This document shows, in pieces, positions 1-5,017 of a DNA stretch of 5,030 nt. Both the position numbers and the translations under genes were made by a program. The notes under the pieces were generated by a model. The model worked only from the letters and a program-made list of their open reading frames with translations. It made no database searches and was not told where the DNA came from. How positions within the stretch are numbered: position 1 is the first letter of the stretch; each line of letters opens with the position of its first letter. The stretch covers positions 1 to 5,030 of the forward strand of contig QIGP01000398.1 in assembly GCA_003228965.1 (NCBI GenBank), in the 5' to 3' direction. Source of the stretch: Gammaproteobacteria bacterium. Lineage in GTDB: Bacteria; Pseudomonadota; Gammaproteobacteria; Steroidobacterales; SZUA-146.

Positions 1-1198
1 GTCCGGCCGACGCATCTAGAGTCTGATTGTCAATCAGCTCGCCAAAAGCCACAATACGCTGCCCCACCGAAAGGCTATCAATGTTCAAATCAGCATTGTC
101 GACACCAGGTGCCGTTACCGTCGTACCAGAACCTAGAATCACAGTGCCCGTGCCGCGAAATACTTCAAGGCCGTCACTGTACTCTACGCGCGCACCGCGC
201 ACCGTGAGTTCGTTGCCCATTCTTGCCGATACGACGCCTTTGACAACATGGCCATCGGTCCAGGGAACGCTTGAGCCTGCAAGAACGATTTCAGCCATCA
301 TGCTTCTCCTTGAAATCACACCGCTTGCAATCACGGGCGCATTATCTGTGAGAGCCGTCATGGCGACCAAGCCTGCAGTGCCGGTAAGCCCTACACCATC
401 CACTTCATATTGTGTCCCATCGTTTGTACTAACCTGGAACTGTCCAAATTTACCTGTACGATGACGAAACGGACGTACGTTAAGCAGAAACCTTTCATTC
501 GCTTCATCCACCGATACCAGTGCTCCGCGCACCCGATGTTCGCGATTGGTTTCAAGTTCGGCGGTGGCCAACAGGAACGGCTCAACCGTAACGGTCGGAA
601 CAGCGGTGCCTAAATCTATTTCGTTCGACGCGTCCAGGTCAAAATCAAGGCTAAAGCTCGCAGGCCCTCCAGGCACAACACGAATTGTGTCGGTGTCGCT
701 AAGGTGCAGACGAACATCAAACAGGCCCAACGAACCTCCCTGCGCATCAATTACGTTTGCCATCACAGCATCGCCGTTTTCGTCCTGCACAACAATGTCA
801 GCTTGCTGGTAGTCAAGAGTTATCACGACGGACTCGTAGTTTCCAGCCGGCACGGTCGCGATGGTCAGAAACTCGGACACTTCGGTGAGCTCCGTGAAAT
901 CTATCCGCGTTGTTAGTGGAAGCGTTTCCACCAAATCACCATTGGCTTTTTGCAATGAAAGAGAAACTACGTCTACCGTATACGATATGAAGTCTCCTTC
1001 AGCATCCGTTATCGCAATAAATACTTCGCCGTCCTGTTGTTGGGTGGGTACGGGCGCGGCAGCTACCAACTCATCCGCGCCACCGCCACTGCATCCTGTA
1101 AGAGCGAGGCCACATGTAAAAAGGACAATCGCCACACATCTATTTATACGACCCGGGCCTTCCCGACTTAACAGCTGCGTTGTAGTCAGCATATTCAC
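1..1198 (-). CDS. DUF4382/DUF5666-type lipoprotein, C-terminus beyond window edge
   Basis: Seen: one uninterrupted reverse-strand frame of 399 codons, from GTG at 1198 to the window edge with no stop. Residues 18-36 form a basic-then-hydrophobic signal ending in the lipobox LTGC, so Cys36 should be lipidated; a Gly/Ala linker follows. Residues about 57-205 match the DUF4382 pattern: DGEVFIAITDAEGD at the start, a TVDVVSLSL strand, and VPAGNYESVVITLD at about 116-129. Residues about 222-399 are rich in short strands of the form VRGALVSV, VVKGVVSA and LTVRGARVEY, as in DUF5666 repeats, probably two or more copies. Known: these domains occur together in bacterial surface or periplasmic lipoproteins of unknown function. 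Inference: an envelope-anchored beta-rich protein, possibly a binding or carrier protein. The GTG is chosen because GGAG lies 7 bases upstream; ATG at 1192 is the alternative. It is transcribed divergently from the small secreted peptide gene. Confident of the gene and lipoprotein class, less of exact domain limits. Confidence 0.88.
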   Translation of the reverse strand, partial: MNMLTTTQLLSREGPGRINRCVAIVLFTCGLALTGCSGGGADELVAAAPVPTQQQDGEVFIAITDAEGDFISYTVDVVSLSLQKANGDLVETLPLTTRIDFTELTEVSEFLTIATVPAGNYESVVITLDYQQADIVVQDENGDAVMANVIDAQGGSLGLFDVRLHLSDTDTIRVVPGGPASFSLDFDLDASNEIDLGTAVPTVTVEPFLLATAELETNREHRVRGALVSVDEANERFLLNVRPFRHRTGKFGQFQVSTNDGTQYEVDGVGLTGTAGLVAMTALTDNAPVIASGVISRRSMMAEIVLAGSSVPWTDGHVVKGVVSARMGNELTVRGARVEYSDGLEVFRGTGTVILGSGTTVTAPGVDNADLNIDSLSVGQRIVAFGELIDNQTLDASAG

Positions 1199-1205
1199 AA
1201 TACTT

Positions 1206-1209
1206 CTCC
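1206..1209 (-). promoter_or_regulatory. Ribosome binding site of the lipoprotein gene
   Basis: GGAG on the reverse strand, 7 bases before GTG at 1198 and 13 before the in-frame ATG at 1192. The spacing favours the GTG start. Confidence 0.6.
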
Positions 1210-1333
1210 AATAATTGATTCAGTACTGCAAACAACGCGCTAGCTAACATTTGGTTGACACCGGCGTAGAAAAATTGAAAGACGCGACATAATGTATACC
1301 GCCTGCTCGAGGGGCATTTACCGCAACACACCG

Positions 1334-1363
1334 TATATATTTTTGATACTCAAGAATCTGCAA
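1334..1363 (-). promoter_or_regulatory. Possible promoter for the lipoprotein gene
   Basis: Reverse-strand TTGCAG (1363-1358) and TATATA (1339-1334) are separated by 18 bases. This is a modest sigma70-like match, with the -35 box matching at only three of six positions. It would give a leader of about 130 bases. The surrounding A/T-rich stretch, including a run of eight A on the plus strand at 1362-1369, is compatible with a promoter but not proof. Confidence 0.25.
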
Positions 1364-1416
1364 AAAAAATAGAAATCGACTGTCAACCGTTTGGTCTCCA
1401 TCGCGTTGTTAAGTCA

Positions 1417-1422
1417 TATACT
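1417..1422 (+). promoter_or_regulatory. Likely -10 box for the small secreted peptide gene
   Basis: TATACT differs from the TATAAT consensus at one position and lies 23 bases before the ATG at 1446, implying a short leader of roughly 17 bases. No good -35 box sits at 16 to 18 bases; TTGGTC at 1391-1396 is 20 bases away. The call rests on the -10 box alone. Confidence 0.4.
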
Positions 1423-1445
1423 CAGCAAACCATAAAGGATTAACC

Positions 1446-1607
1446 ATGAAAGCAGGCATCGCACTGGTAACCGTTACTTTTCTAGCCTTCACGCACAACG
1501 CCCTGGCTGACGCCGGAGACCGCATAGATCGCCGCCTGAATCGCAAAGGCAAACGCATTAACGGCCGCCTCGATCGTCGAGGCAACCGAATTAACCGCAT
1601 GCTTTAA
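1446..1607 (+). CDS. Small secreted cationic peptide with 11-residue repeats
   Basis: Seen: 53 codons from ATG to TAA, with AGGA (1436-1439) six bases upstream. Residues 1-21 are a Sec signal peptide: Lys2, a hydrophobic core, and NALA just before Asp22. The predicted mature peptide of 32 residues has 10 Arg, 2 Lys and 4 Asp, a net charge near +8. It is built from a hendecad repeat: RIDRRLNRKGK, then RINGRLDRRGN, then the partial unit RINRML. Ile/Leu recur at spacings 4, 7, 4, 7, 4, so a helix would carry one hydrophobic stripe on a very basic surface, though each full unit contains a Gly. Known: short exported proteins with similar RID/RLD-RKG or RRG repeats are found in proteobacterial genomes without assigned function, as I recall. 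Inference: it may bind an anionic surface such as LPS or nucleic acid, or act as an antimicrobial-like peptide. No function is claimed. The opposite-strand frame over this gene is its shadow. Confidence 0.8.
   Translation: MKAGIALVTVTFLAFTHNALADAGDRIDRRLNRKGKRINGRLDRRGNRINRML
1521..1604 (+). repeat. 33-base coding repeat (11-residue hendecad), two and a half copies
   Basis: Units at 1521-1553 and 1554-1586 are aligned without gaps and identical at 23 of 33 bases. A partial third unit at 1587-1604 runs to the stop codon. Differences fall in second and third codon positions as well as synonymous sites, so the protein pattern (R-I-x-x-R-L-x-R-basic-G-x) is better conserved than the DNA. This suggests an old duplication held by selection on the peptide. 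Confidence 0.75.
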
Positions 1608-1622
1608 TTGAATCCATTCAAT
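1607..1622. repeat. Short perfect inverted repeat after the small gene
   Basis: ATTGAAT, two bases, ATTCAAT, starting at the last base of the stop codon. It is a perfect palindrome of 16 bases but A/T-rich, so it is a weak hairpin; it could equally be a protein-binding site. No function can be assigned. Confidence 0.35.
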
Positions 1623-1628
1623 ACACAC

Positions 1629-1659
1629 AAGATTCGGACCCTGCTCTTGTTCGAATCTT
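1629..1659 (+). terminator. Hairpin between the small gene and the beta-barrel gene; weak terminator or processing site
   Basis: Bases 1629-1639 pair with 1649-1659 over 11 positions, ten Watson-Crick pairs and one G-T, around a nine-base loop. Only three T follow (1658-1660), so this is not a strong intrinsic terminator. It lies 22 bases after the peptide gene stop and 45 bases before the barrel gene start. It may separate the two transcripts, protect an upstream 3' end or attenuate read-through. Confidence 0.45.
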
Positions 1660-1691
1660 TGCTATGCTCATGGCAATGATGAACGCTTGAC

Positions 1692-1695
1692 GAGG
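1692..1695 (+). promoter_or_regulatory. Ribosome binding site that selects GTG 1705
   Basis: GAGG lies nine bases before GTG at 1705. It overlaps or follows the alternative in-frame starts TTG 1687 and abuts TTG 1696, so it cannot serve either of them. This sets the start of the beta-barrel gene. Confidence 0.6.
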
Positions 1696-1704
1696 TTGGC
1701 ATTA

Positions 1705-2550
1705 GTGAAGAATCGTTTCTTTGTATTAGTGACGACGTTAATCTGTTCGACTCTACCGACATACGCAAATGACACGTATGTGGTTGGACTTAGCGCAGCT
1801 GTCGACAGTGCCGAGGGCGTAAGCGTTAACGCACTTCTTGACTACGGCTTTAGTGATCGCACTTCGCTAACCTTTAATGCAGGCGTCACCCGAGCTGATG
1901 GCGATCCTGTCGCTATACAAACCACGCTGTGGGACCTGGCCTTAAACTACGATTTCGGTCCTGTCGGATTAAAAACAGCCGTAGGTCAATGGGGCGACAG
2001 CGATGAATACACTTCCGACAGTTGGAGTGTCGGACTGTTTCGCACATTTGGCGCTTGGCGAATTTCTACAGACTACCTGCACCACGAACTGGACCTCACG
2101 TTTCGCTCAACTCAAAACTCGAACACCACGTCTACTGTCAACGCCCGCTCAGAGGGTACAGCGGCTACCATCAGCTACGCGGTCGATTCAGGAAGAGCGT
2201 TCTACTTAAGCGCAGTACGTTACGACTACAATCGAAATGTCACTCGCCTCAATCAGTTTCGAATTGCACGACTGCTGTCGCCTACTTCTCTAACTCTGTC
2301 CGGGAGCCTGCTCAACCACAGTTTATCAGCCGGCGGCGATTGGCCTATTGGGGATAATTTACTTTCGCTAACCGTCGCGCGCGACCGAACGGCGGTCGAC
2401 CGTGTTGACGTCGACAGTGTAACGCTAGGTTGGCTTACCCCCATTGGCGATCTTACCGATCTCGATATTAGCGTTGGCGTCAGTCAAGACGGCGAAGATA
2501 CACAGTACTTTGTCAGTCTGCTGTTTTTGCGCTATGGCGTAACAGACTAG
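1705..2550 (+). CDS. Outer-membrane beta-barrel protein
   Basis: Seen: 281 residues from GTG 1705. This start gives a standard Sec signal peptide, MKNRFFVLV and so on, ending PTYA just before NDTY at residue 22; starting further upstream at TTG 1687 or 1696 would add residues before the n-region and lack a ribosome binding site. The mature chain is a succession of about 12-14 amphipathic strands with alternating polar and hydrophobic residues, e.g. TYVVGLSAAVD, TSLTFNAGVTRA, WSVGLFRTFG, AFYLSAVRYDYN, LLSLTVARD, and TQYFVSLLFLRYG near the C-terminus, joined by Asp/Asn/Gly-rich turns. There is no long hydrophobic helix after the signal. Known: this pattern is typical of outer-membrane barrels of the porin-like or OmpA-like size range. 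Inference: a small-solute pore or structural barrel; the substrate cannot be read. The last strand ends YGVTD rather than in the usual terminal Phe. No family name is claimed. Confidence 0.75.
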   Translation: MKNRFFVLVTTLICSTLPTYANDTYVVGLSAAVDSAEGVSVNALLDYGFSDRTSLTFNAGVTRADGDPVAIQTTLWDLALNYDFGPVGLKTAVGQWGDSDEYTSDSWSVGLFRTFGAWRISTDYLHHELDLTFRSTQNSNTTSTVNARSEGTAATISYAVDSGRAFYLSAVRYDYNRNVTRLNQFRIARLLSPTSLTLSGSLLNHSLSAGGDWPIGDNLLSLTVARDRTAVDRVDVDSVTLGWLTPIGDLTDLDISVGVSQDGEDTQYFVSLLFLRYGVTD

Positions 2551-2919
2551 GCTCGTTTGCCGCTCCTTTTCGGTACACTGATGAGCCTTGAGGCCAAGTG
2601 GAACCAATAACTTCCCGGTAAAAACACCATCCCGGGCATCGAACAGAATTCGTAGCGGTAAGCAGAATCGAAAAGGCGAGTTTGTTTTTCGCGCGCCGCA
2701 ACGTCATCCGATGAAATGGTTTACTAACTGCAACGCATCGCCGGCCGTACCGCTTTTTGCTGAATGATTTTTTAGTCCTTCACCTGTAAAGCCTGAAATG
2801 CGCTGCGACAAACCCGGAGCCAAACACTCTCCATGCCTCTGACAGACACACTTTACTCACCCATGCATCACTAGCTGTGTTCCGCGTCCTGTGCGCAAAG
2901 CCAACACGGCTAAATACAT

Positions 2920-3020
2920 GTGATTCCTTGTAAGAATCACTCCATGAATAAAAATTTGACTGTCGAATCAGACAGCTAAACGTTGGCGGTTTAACAATAA
3001 TAGGGACGAAACGCTCCCTA
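2920..3020. repeat. Cluster of four consecutive short perfect hairpins
   Basis: In 101 bases: GTGATTC/GAATCAC (2920-2926 with 2934-2940, loop 7); CTGTC/GACAG (2960-2964 with 2971-2975, loop 6); TAAAC/GTTTA (2977-2981 with 2989-2993, loop 7); and TAGGGA/TCCCTA (3001-3006 with 3015-3020, loop 8). All stems are perfect. None carries a T-tract, so they are not intrinsic terminators. They could be part of a structured RNA or a recombination or regulatory site. The sequence alone cannot tell the strand. Confidence 0.4.
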
Positions 3021-3309
3021 CCTTCACTCACCACCTCGCATACTGTAACGTAATAGAGTGGGATAAGAGTTTGATCTGTGGCACCAAGAAGTAAGTCACA
3101 CACAATCAGTGAGCATCAATCCACAACCGTAAACACATTGGCCTATCTTTGGCCGCCAATTTACTGAGCGAAAACAACAAGCGAAAGCACCCAAATATTG
3201 TGGGGATTACTACTACCGGCTCTCAATAGCCCTACAGCTCAACTTTAGTGCGGGAATTTAAAGCTCAGTTAGGACGAGACATCGCTTGTATTAGGCGATC
3301 ATTTAAAAT

Positions 3310-3313
3310 GGAG
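3310..3313 (+). promoter_or_regulatory. Ribosome binding site that selects ATG 3320
   Basis: GGAG lies six bases before ATG 3320. The longer in-frame start at GTG 3248 has no such site, and starting there would place 24 charged residues ahead of the signal peptide. ATG 3320 is therefore the start. Confidence 0.7.
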
Positions 3314-3319
3314 ATAATT

Positions 3320-4447
3320 ATGAAAAAGTTCCTGACTACGATTATTGTGGGGCTACTCGCCTGCCAGAGCGCAGGGGCAGCCGAACTGTTAGCTGAAATC
3401 AATCCCGATCCGGTAGCGAGTATTGTTGGCATAGCCATCCAACCGGTTAGCGGAAACCTCGTTATTTACGGCGAATTCGGCGGCAGCACGCTCTACGTGC
3501 TAGACCAAACCGGCACTGAGCTGTCAACACTGACCTCTCCAGGCTTGAATTCTAATGACTACGACCTCGACTATTCCACCAATGAAATGATCATTGGCGG
3601 CACCCCGGTACCAACAGGCACTTTGCTTGTATTCAATGGCGATGAATCTCCTGAAAACCTTTATGCGCTGGACGCAACGGGAAGCGTAATCGCGAACGTG
3701 GGATTGGCTTCGGTGTCGCTAGTGGGAGGTGCTCACATACCCGGCACGAATTCAGTGGCCACCATCGACTTCACCGGCACTGACTTTATCCGTATCCTTA
3801 ACGCCAACGACGGTACCGAGCAGGGGTTTTTCAATCCTGGTCCGCAACCGTTTGACGTCTTTTACGGTGACGTGGATATTTCTGAGGTTACTAATGAACT
3901 GACGGTCGTTAGTAGTTCACAACCTGTTGTCCGCCAACTCACACAAGAGGGATTTTGTGTTCGCGAACTGAATGTCAGCCCTTTCGGTATTACGGGTATG
4001 TCCGGCGTAGCGATTGACGACGACACTGGTAATCTTTGGATATCAAGCACTAACGGTTCGATCTATCACCTCGACCCGCGCCCCGATCTTGGCGACAGTG
4101 ACGGTGACGGCTTGCTGGACTTTGACGACAACTGCGTTAACGCACCCAACCCTGCGCAAGATGACTCTGACGGCGACGGCATCGGCAACTCGTGCGACGC
4201 CGATCTTGCGGGCGCGGGTACTGACGATAACGACTGCGTCGTAAACTTTCTGGACCTGGCCGCTTTGTCTGACGCCTTTTTGTCAACACCTGGCTCGGCA
4301 AACTGGAATCCGGATGCCGACATATGGGGCCCAACAGGCGAACCCGATGGTCTCGTGAATTTTCTCGACGTCTCAAGACTGCCGGCGCTGTTTCTGAACG
4401 CACCGGGTCCTTCCGGTCGCGGAAACCTGTGCGGATGTGGCCTGTAA
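3320..4447 (+). CDS. Exported beta-propeller-like protein with TSP3 and dockerin-like C-terminal repeats
   Basis: Seen: 375 residues. Residues 1-21 are a signal peptide (MKK, hydrophobic core, SAGAA before Glu22); LLAC at 12-15 is a poor lipobox because Leu sits at -2, so lipidation is possible but less likely. Residues about 22-252 show repeated four-strand-like units (SIVGIAIQPVSGNLVIYG, LYVLDQTGTELSTL, LYALDATGSVIANV, GVAIDDDTGNLWISS), as in NHL or SdiA-regulated-type beta-propellers. Residues 257-296 are thrombospondin type 3 calcium-binding repeats (DSDGDGLLDFDDNC, then DDSDGDGIGNSCD). Residues 301-360 are two F-hand, dockerin-like motifs (DCVVNFLDLAALSDAFL and PDGLVNFLDVSRLPALFL); both loops have Thr at position 1 in place of Asp, and the second has the insert IWGPTGE before it. 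It ends PGPSGRGNLCGCGL. Known: TSP3 and dockerin loops bind calcium, and dockerins dock onto cohesins. Inference: a calcium-dependent cell-surface or secreted protein; the ligand is unknown. A terminator follows 28 bases after the stop. Confidence 0.82.
   Translation: MKKFLTTIIVGLLACQSAGAAELLAEINPDPVASIVGIAIQPVSGNLVIYGEFGGSTLYVLDQTGTELSTLTSPGLNSNDYDLDYSTNEMIIGGTPVPTGTLLVFNGDESPENLYALDATGSVIANVGLASVSLVGGAHIPGTNSVATIDFTGTDFIRILNANDGTEQGFFNPGPQPFDVFYGDVDISEVTNELTVVSSSQPVVRQLTQEGFCVRELNVSPFGITGMSGVAIDDDTGNLWISSTNGSIYHLDPRPDLGDSDGDGLLDFDDNCVNAPNPAQDDSDGDGIGNSCDADLAGAGTDDNDCVVNFLDLAALSDAFLSTPGSANWNPDADIWGPTGEPDGLVNFLDVSRLPALFLNAPGPSGRGNLCGCGL
4088..4207 (+). other. TSP3 calcium-binding repeats within the exported protein
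   Basis: This segment encodes residues 257-296: two Asp-rich loops of the DSDGDG type, each followed by a Cys (Cys272, Cys292), with the NPAQDDSDGDG linkage typical of thrombospondin type 3 repeats. It is a likely rigid, calcium-stabilised stalk between propeller and dockerin-like module. Confidence 0.8.
4220..4405 (+). other. Dockerin-like two F-hand module within the exported protein
   Basis: This segment encodes residues 301-362. Both halves carry the hallmark V-N-F-L-D (VVNFLD, LVNFLD) followed by an amphipathic helix ending in F-L. The calcium loop keeps Asp303, Asp305, Asn309 and Asp312 in the first half, and Glu341, Asp343, Asn347 and Asp350 in the second. The position-1 ligand is Thr in both, so calcium affinity may be reduced. 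Confidence 0.7.
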
Positions 4448-4475
4448 AAAAGGTTCACTGAGCGACAATGCGAAA

Positions 4476-4516
4476 CCCTGGCCGTACGATCAAAGTGCGG
4501 CCAGGGCCTGCTTTTT
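4476..4516 (+). terminator. Intrinsic terminator of the exported dockerin-like protein gene
   Basis: CCCTGGCCG (4476-4484) pairs perfectly with CGGCCAGGG (4498-4506). Three further pairs (T-G, A-T, C-G) extend the stem to 12, closing a seven-base loop at 4488-4494. A run of five T (4512-4516) follows after five bases. The GC-rich stem lies 28 bases past the stop codon. The gap before the T run is slightly long. Confidence 0.75.
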
Positions 4517-4549
4517 ACTCGCACCAACGACAATTCTGCACTTGTAAAA

Positions 4550-4586
4550 AGCGGCGACATCCATTGTCGCAACCTGAATCGCCGCT
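4550..4586 (+). promoter_or_regulatory. Two overlapping, mutually exclusive hairpins before the dioxygenase remnant
   Basis: An outer repeat AGCGGCGA (4550-4557) matches TCGCCGCT (4579-4586) perfectly over eight bases. A second stem, GCGACA (4554-4559) with TGTCGC (4565-4570), loop five, uses the last four bases of the same left arm, so both stems cannot form at once. They lie 43 bases ahead of the ATG at 4629. The arrangement resembles an attenuator or a nested protein-binding palindrome; which, if either, is not shown by the sequence. Confidence 0.4.
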
Positions 4587-4628
4587 CCACGTACGTATTC
4601 ATGAGGCGATGAGTACTATGATGTAGTA

Positions 4629-4956
4629 ATGACTCAATCGTTCAGCATTACAAAAGCCGACGGCCCGTGCGGCGCCACGGTACTCGGCGTCGACCTTCGC
4701 AACGAACTGTCTCAAGCCCACGTCGAAGAACTCCGTGACTTATGGCTCAAACATCATGTTCTGGCGTTCCCCGATCAGGCTCTAACCGACGACGACCTTG
4801 AGCGCTTCTCCGCGTACTTCGGTGCCTTTGGCGGCGACCCATTTATTCAGCCCATTGCCGGATGCAAACACGTTATTGCTGTCGAACGACATGCCATCCG
4901 AATTGCGTCGTCGCATTGAAGACAAACGGGCTGTTCACTGGCTACACGGTTGTTAA
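4629..4956 (+). pseudogene. TauD/TfdA-family Fe(II)/2-oxoglutarate dioxygenase, broken by an internal frameshifting deletion
   Basis: Seen: the frame from ATG 4629 encodes 89 residues with the family's N-terminal pattern (ITKADGPCGATVLGVDL, LRDLWLKHHVLAFPDQALT, DLERFSAYFGAFGGDPFIQP, HVIAVERHA), then only seven odd residues before TGA at 4917. From 4891 a shifted frame reads MPSELRRRIEDKRAVH (4891-4938), which fits the family's helix about 50 residues further on, and then stops at 4954-4956. Known: the family is about 270-300 residues long and uses an HxD...H triad for iron, with the HxD in the stretch between these two pieces. Inference: a deletion removed that stretch and shifted the frame, so no active enzyme can be made. 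CATGCC at 4890-4895 fits both flanks and may be the deletion microhomology. No Shine-Dalgarno lies close to the ATG (nearest GAGG at 4603-4606, too far). The rest of the gene is absent from the window. An assembly error is the main alternative. Confidence 0.78.
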
Positions 4957-5017
4957 GCCGGCTCATCAATACACTCCAGACTACCGTCCTCCAGATCTTC
5001 CCTATGCCTTTTCATAG
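4928..5017 (+). pseudogene. Coding scrap resembling a DUF35-type OB-fold, third frame
   Basis: Seen: this frame reads GLFTGYTVVK, then PAHQYTPDYRPPDLPYAFS, then TAG at 5015. It overlaps the end of the dioxygenase remnant in a different frame and has no start or ribosome binding site of its own. Known: the DUF35/OB-fold acyl-CoA-associated family has a pattern of Gly, hydrophobic, Y-T-V-V, a loop, then P-Y followed by small hydrophobics. Inference: this may be the middle of such a domain, joined to the dioxygenase piece by a second rearrangement and cut by a stop just after the PY motif. The match is short and could be chance. Confidence 0.3.

Larger units (their letters stand above)
2551..3319. 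other. 769-base intergenic region without a convincing gene
   Basis: No open frame here has both a ribosome binding site and a protein-like composition. The longest, reverse strand 3103-2780 (107 codons), starts at a GTG with no Shine-Dalgarno and has no recognisable domain or signal. The region holds four short perfect inverted repeats at 2920-3020 (listed separately) and weaker ones at 3137-3160 (ATTGGC/GCCAAT) and 3281-3299 (ATCGC/GCGAT). No clear terminator for the barrel gene was found: the T5 run at 2754-2758 is preceded only by a three- to four-base stem. The length suggests a long leader, an unrecognised small RNA or decayed DNA. Confidence 0.5.

Noticed and set aside
27..464. 145-codon forward frame, and similar forward frames at 546-812 and 861-1214
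   Set aside because: All are antisense shadows of the reverse-strand lipoprotein, whose 399-codon frame has a ribosome binding site, lipobox and recognisable domain patterns.
1676..1690. Mini open frame ATG ATG AAC GCT TGA just before the barrel gene, as a possible leader peptide
   Set aside because: It has no ribosome binding site, only four codons and no regulatory codon run. Such short frames are expected by chance.
2731..2758. Possible terminator (CGG/CCG stem and five T) for the barrel gene
   Set aside because: The stem is only three to four pairs and lies about 180 bases after the stop codon.
2780..3103. 107-codon open frame on the reverse strand
   Set aside because: It starts at GTG without a Shine-Dalgarno, has no signal, motif or protein-like pattern, and covers the hairpin cluster. 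It is probably chance.
3236..3267. Direct repeat AGCTCA upstream of the dockerin-like gene
   Set aside because: Six bases repeated twice is not above chance, and the flanking similarity is poor.
4066..4602. 178-codon reverse frame
   Set aside because: It is the complement of the TSP3/dockerin-coding part and the terminator. The low-complexity Arg/Ser/Pro composition comes from reading GAC-rich codons backwards.
4614..4619. TACTAT as a -10 box for the dioxygenase remnant
   Set aside because: There is no -35 partner at 15-19 bases, and the box lies too close to the start codon.
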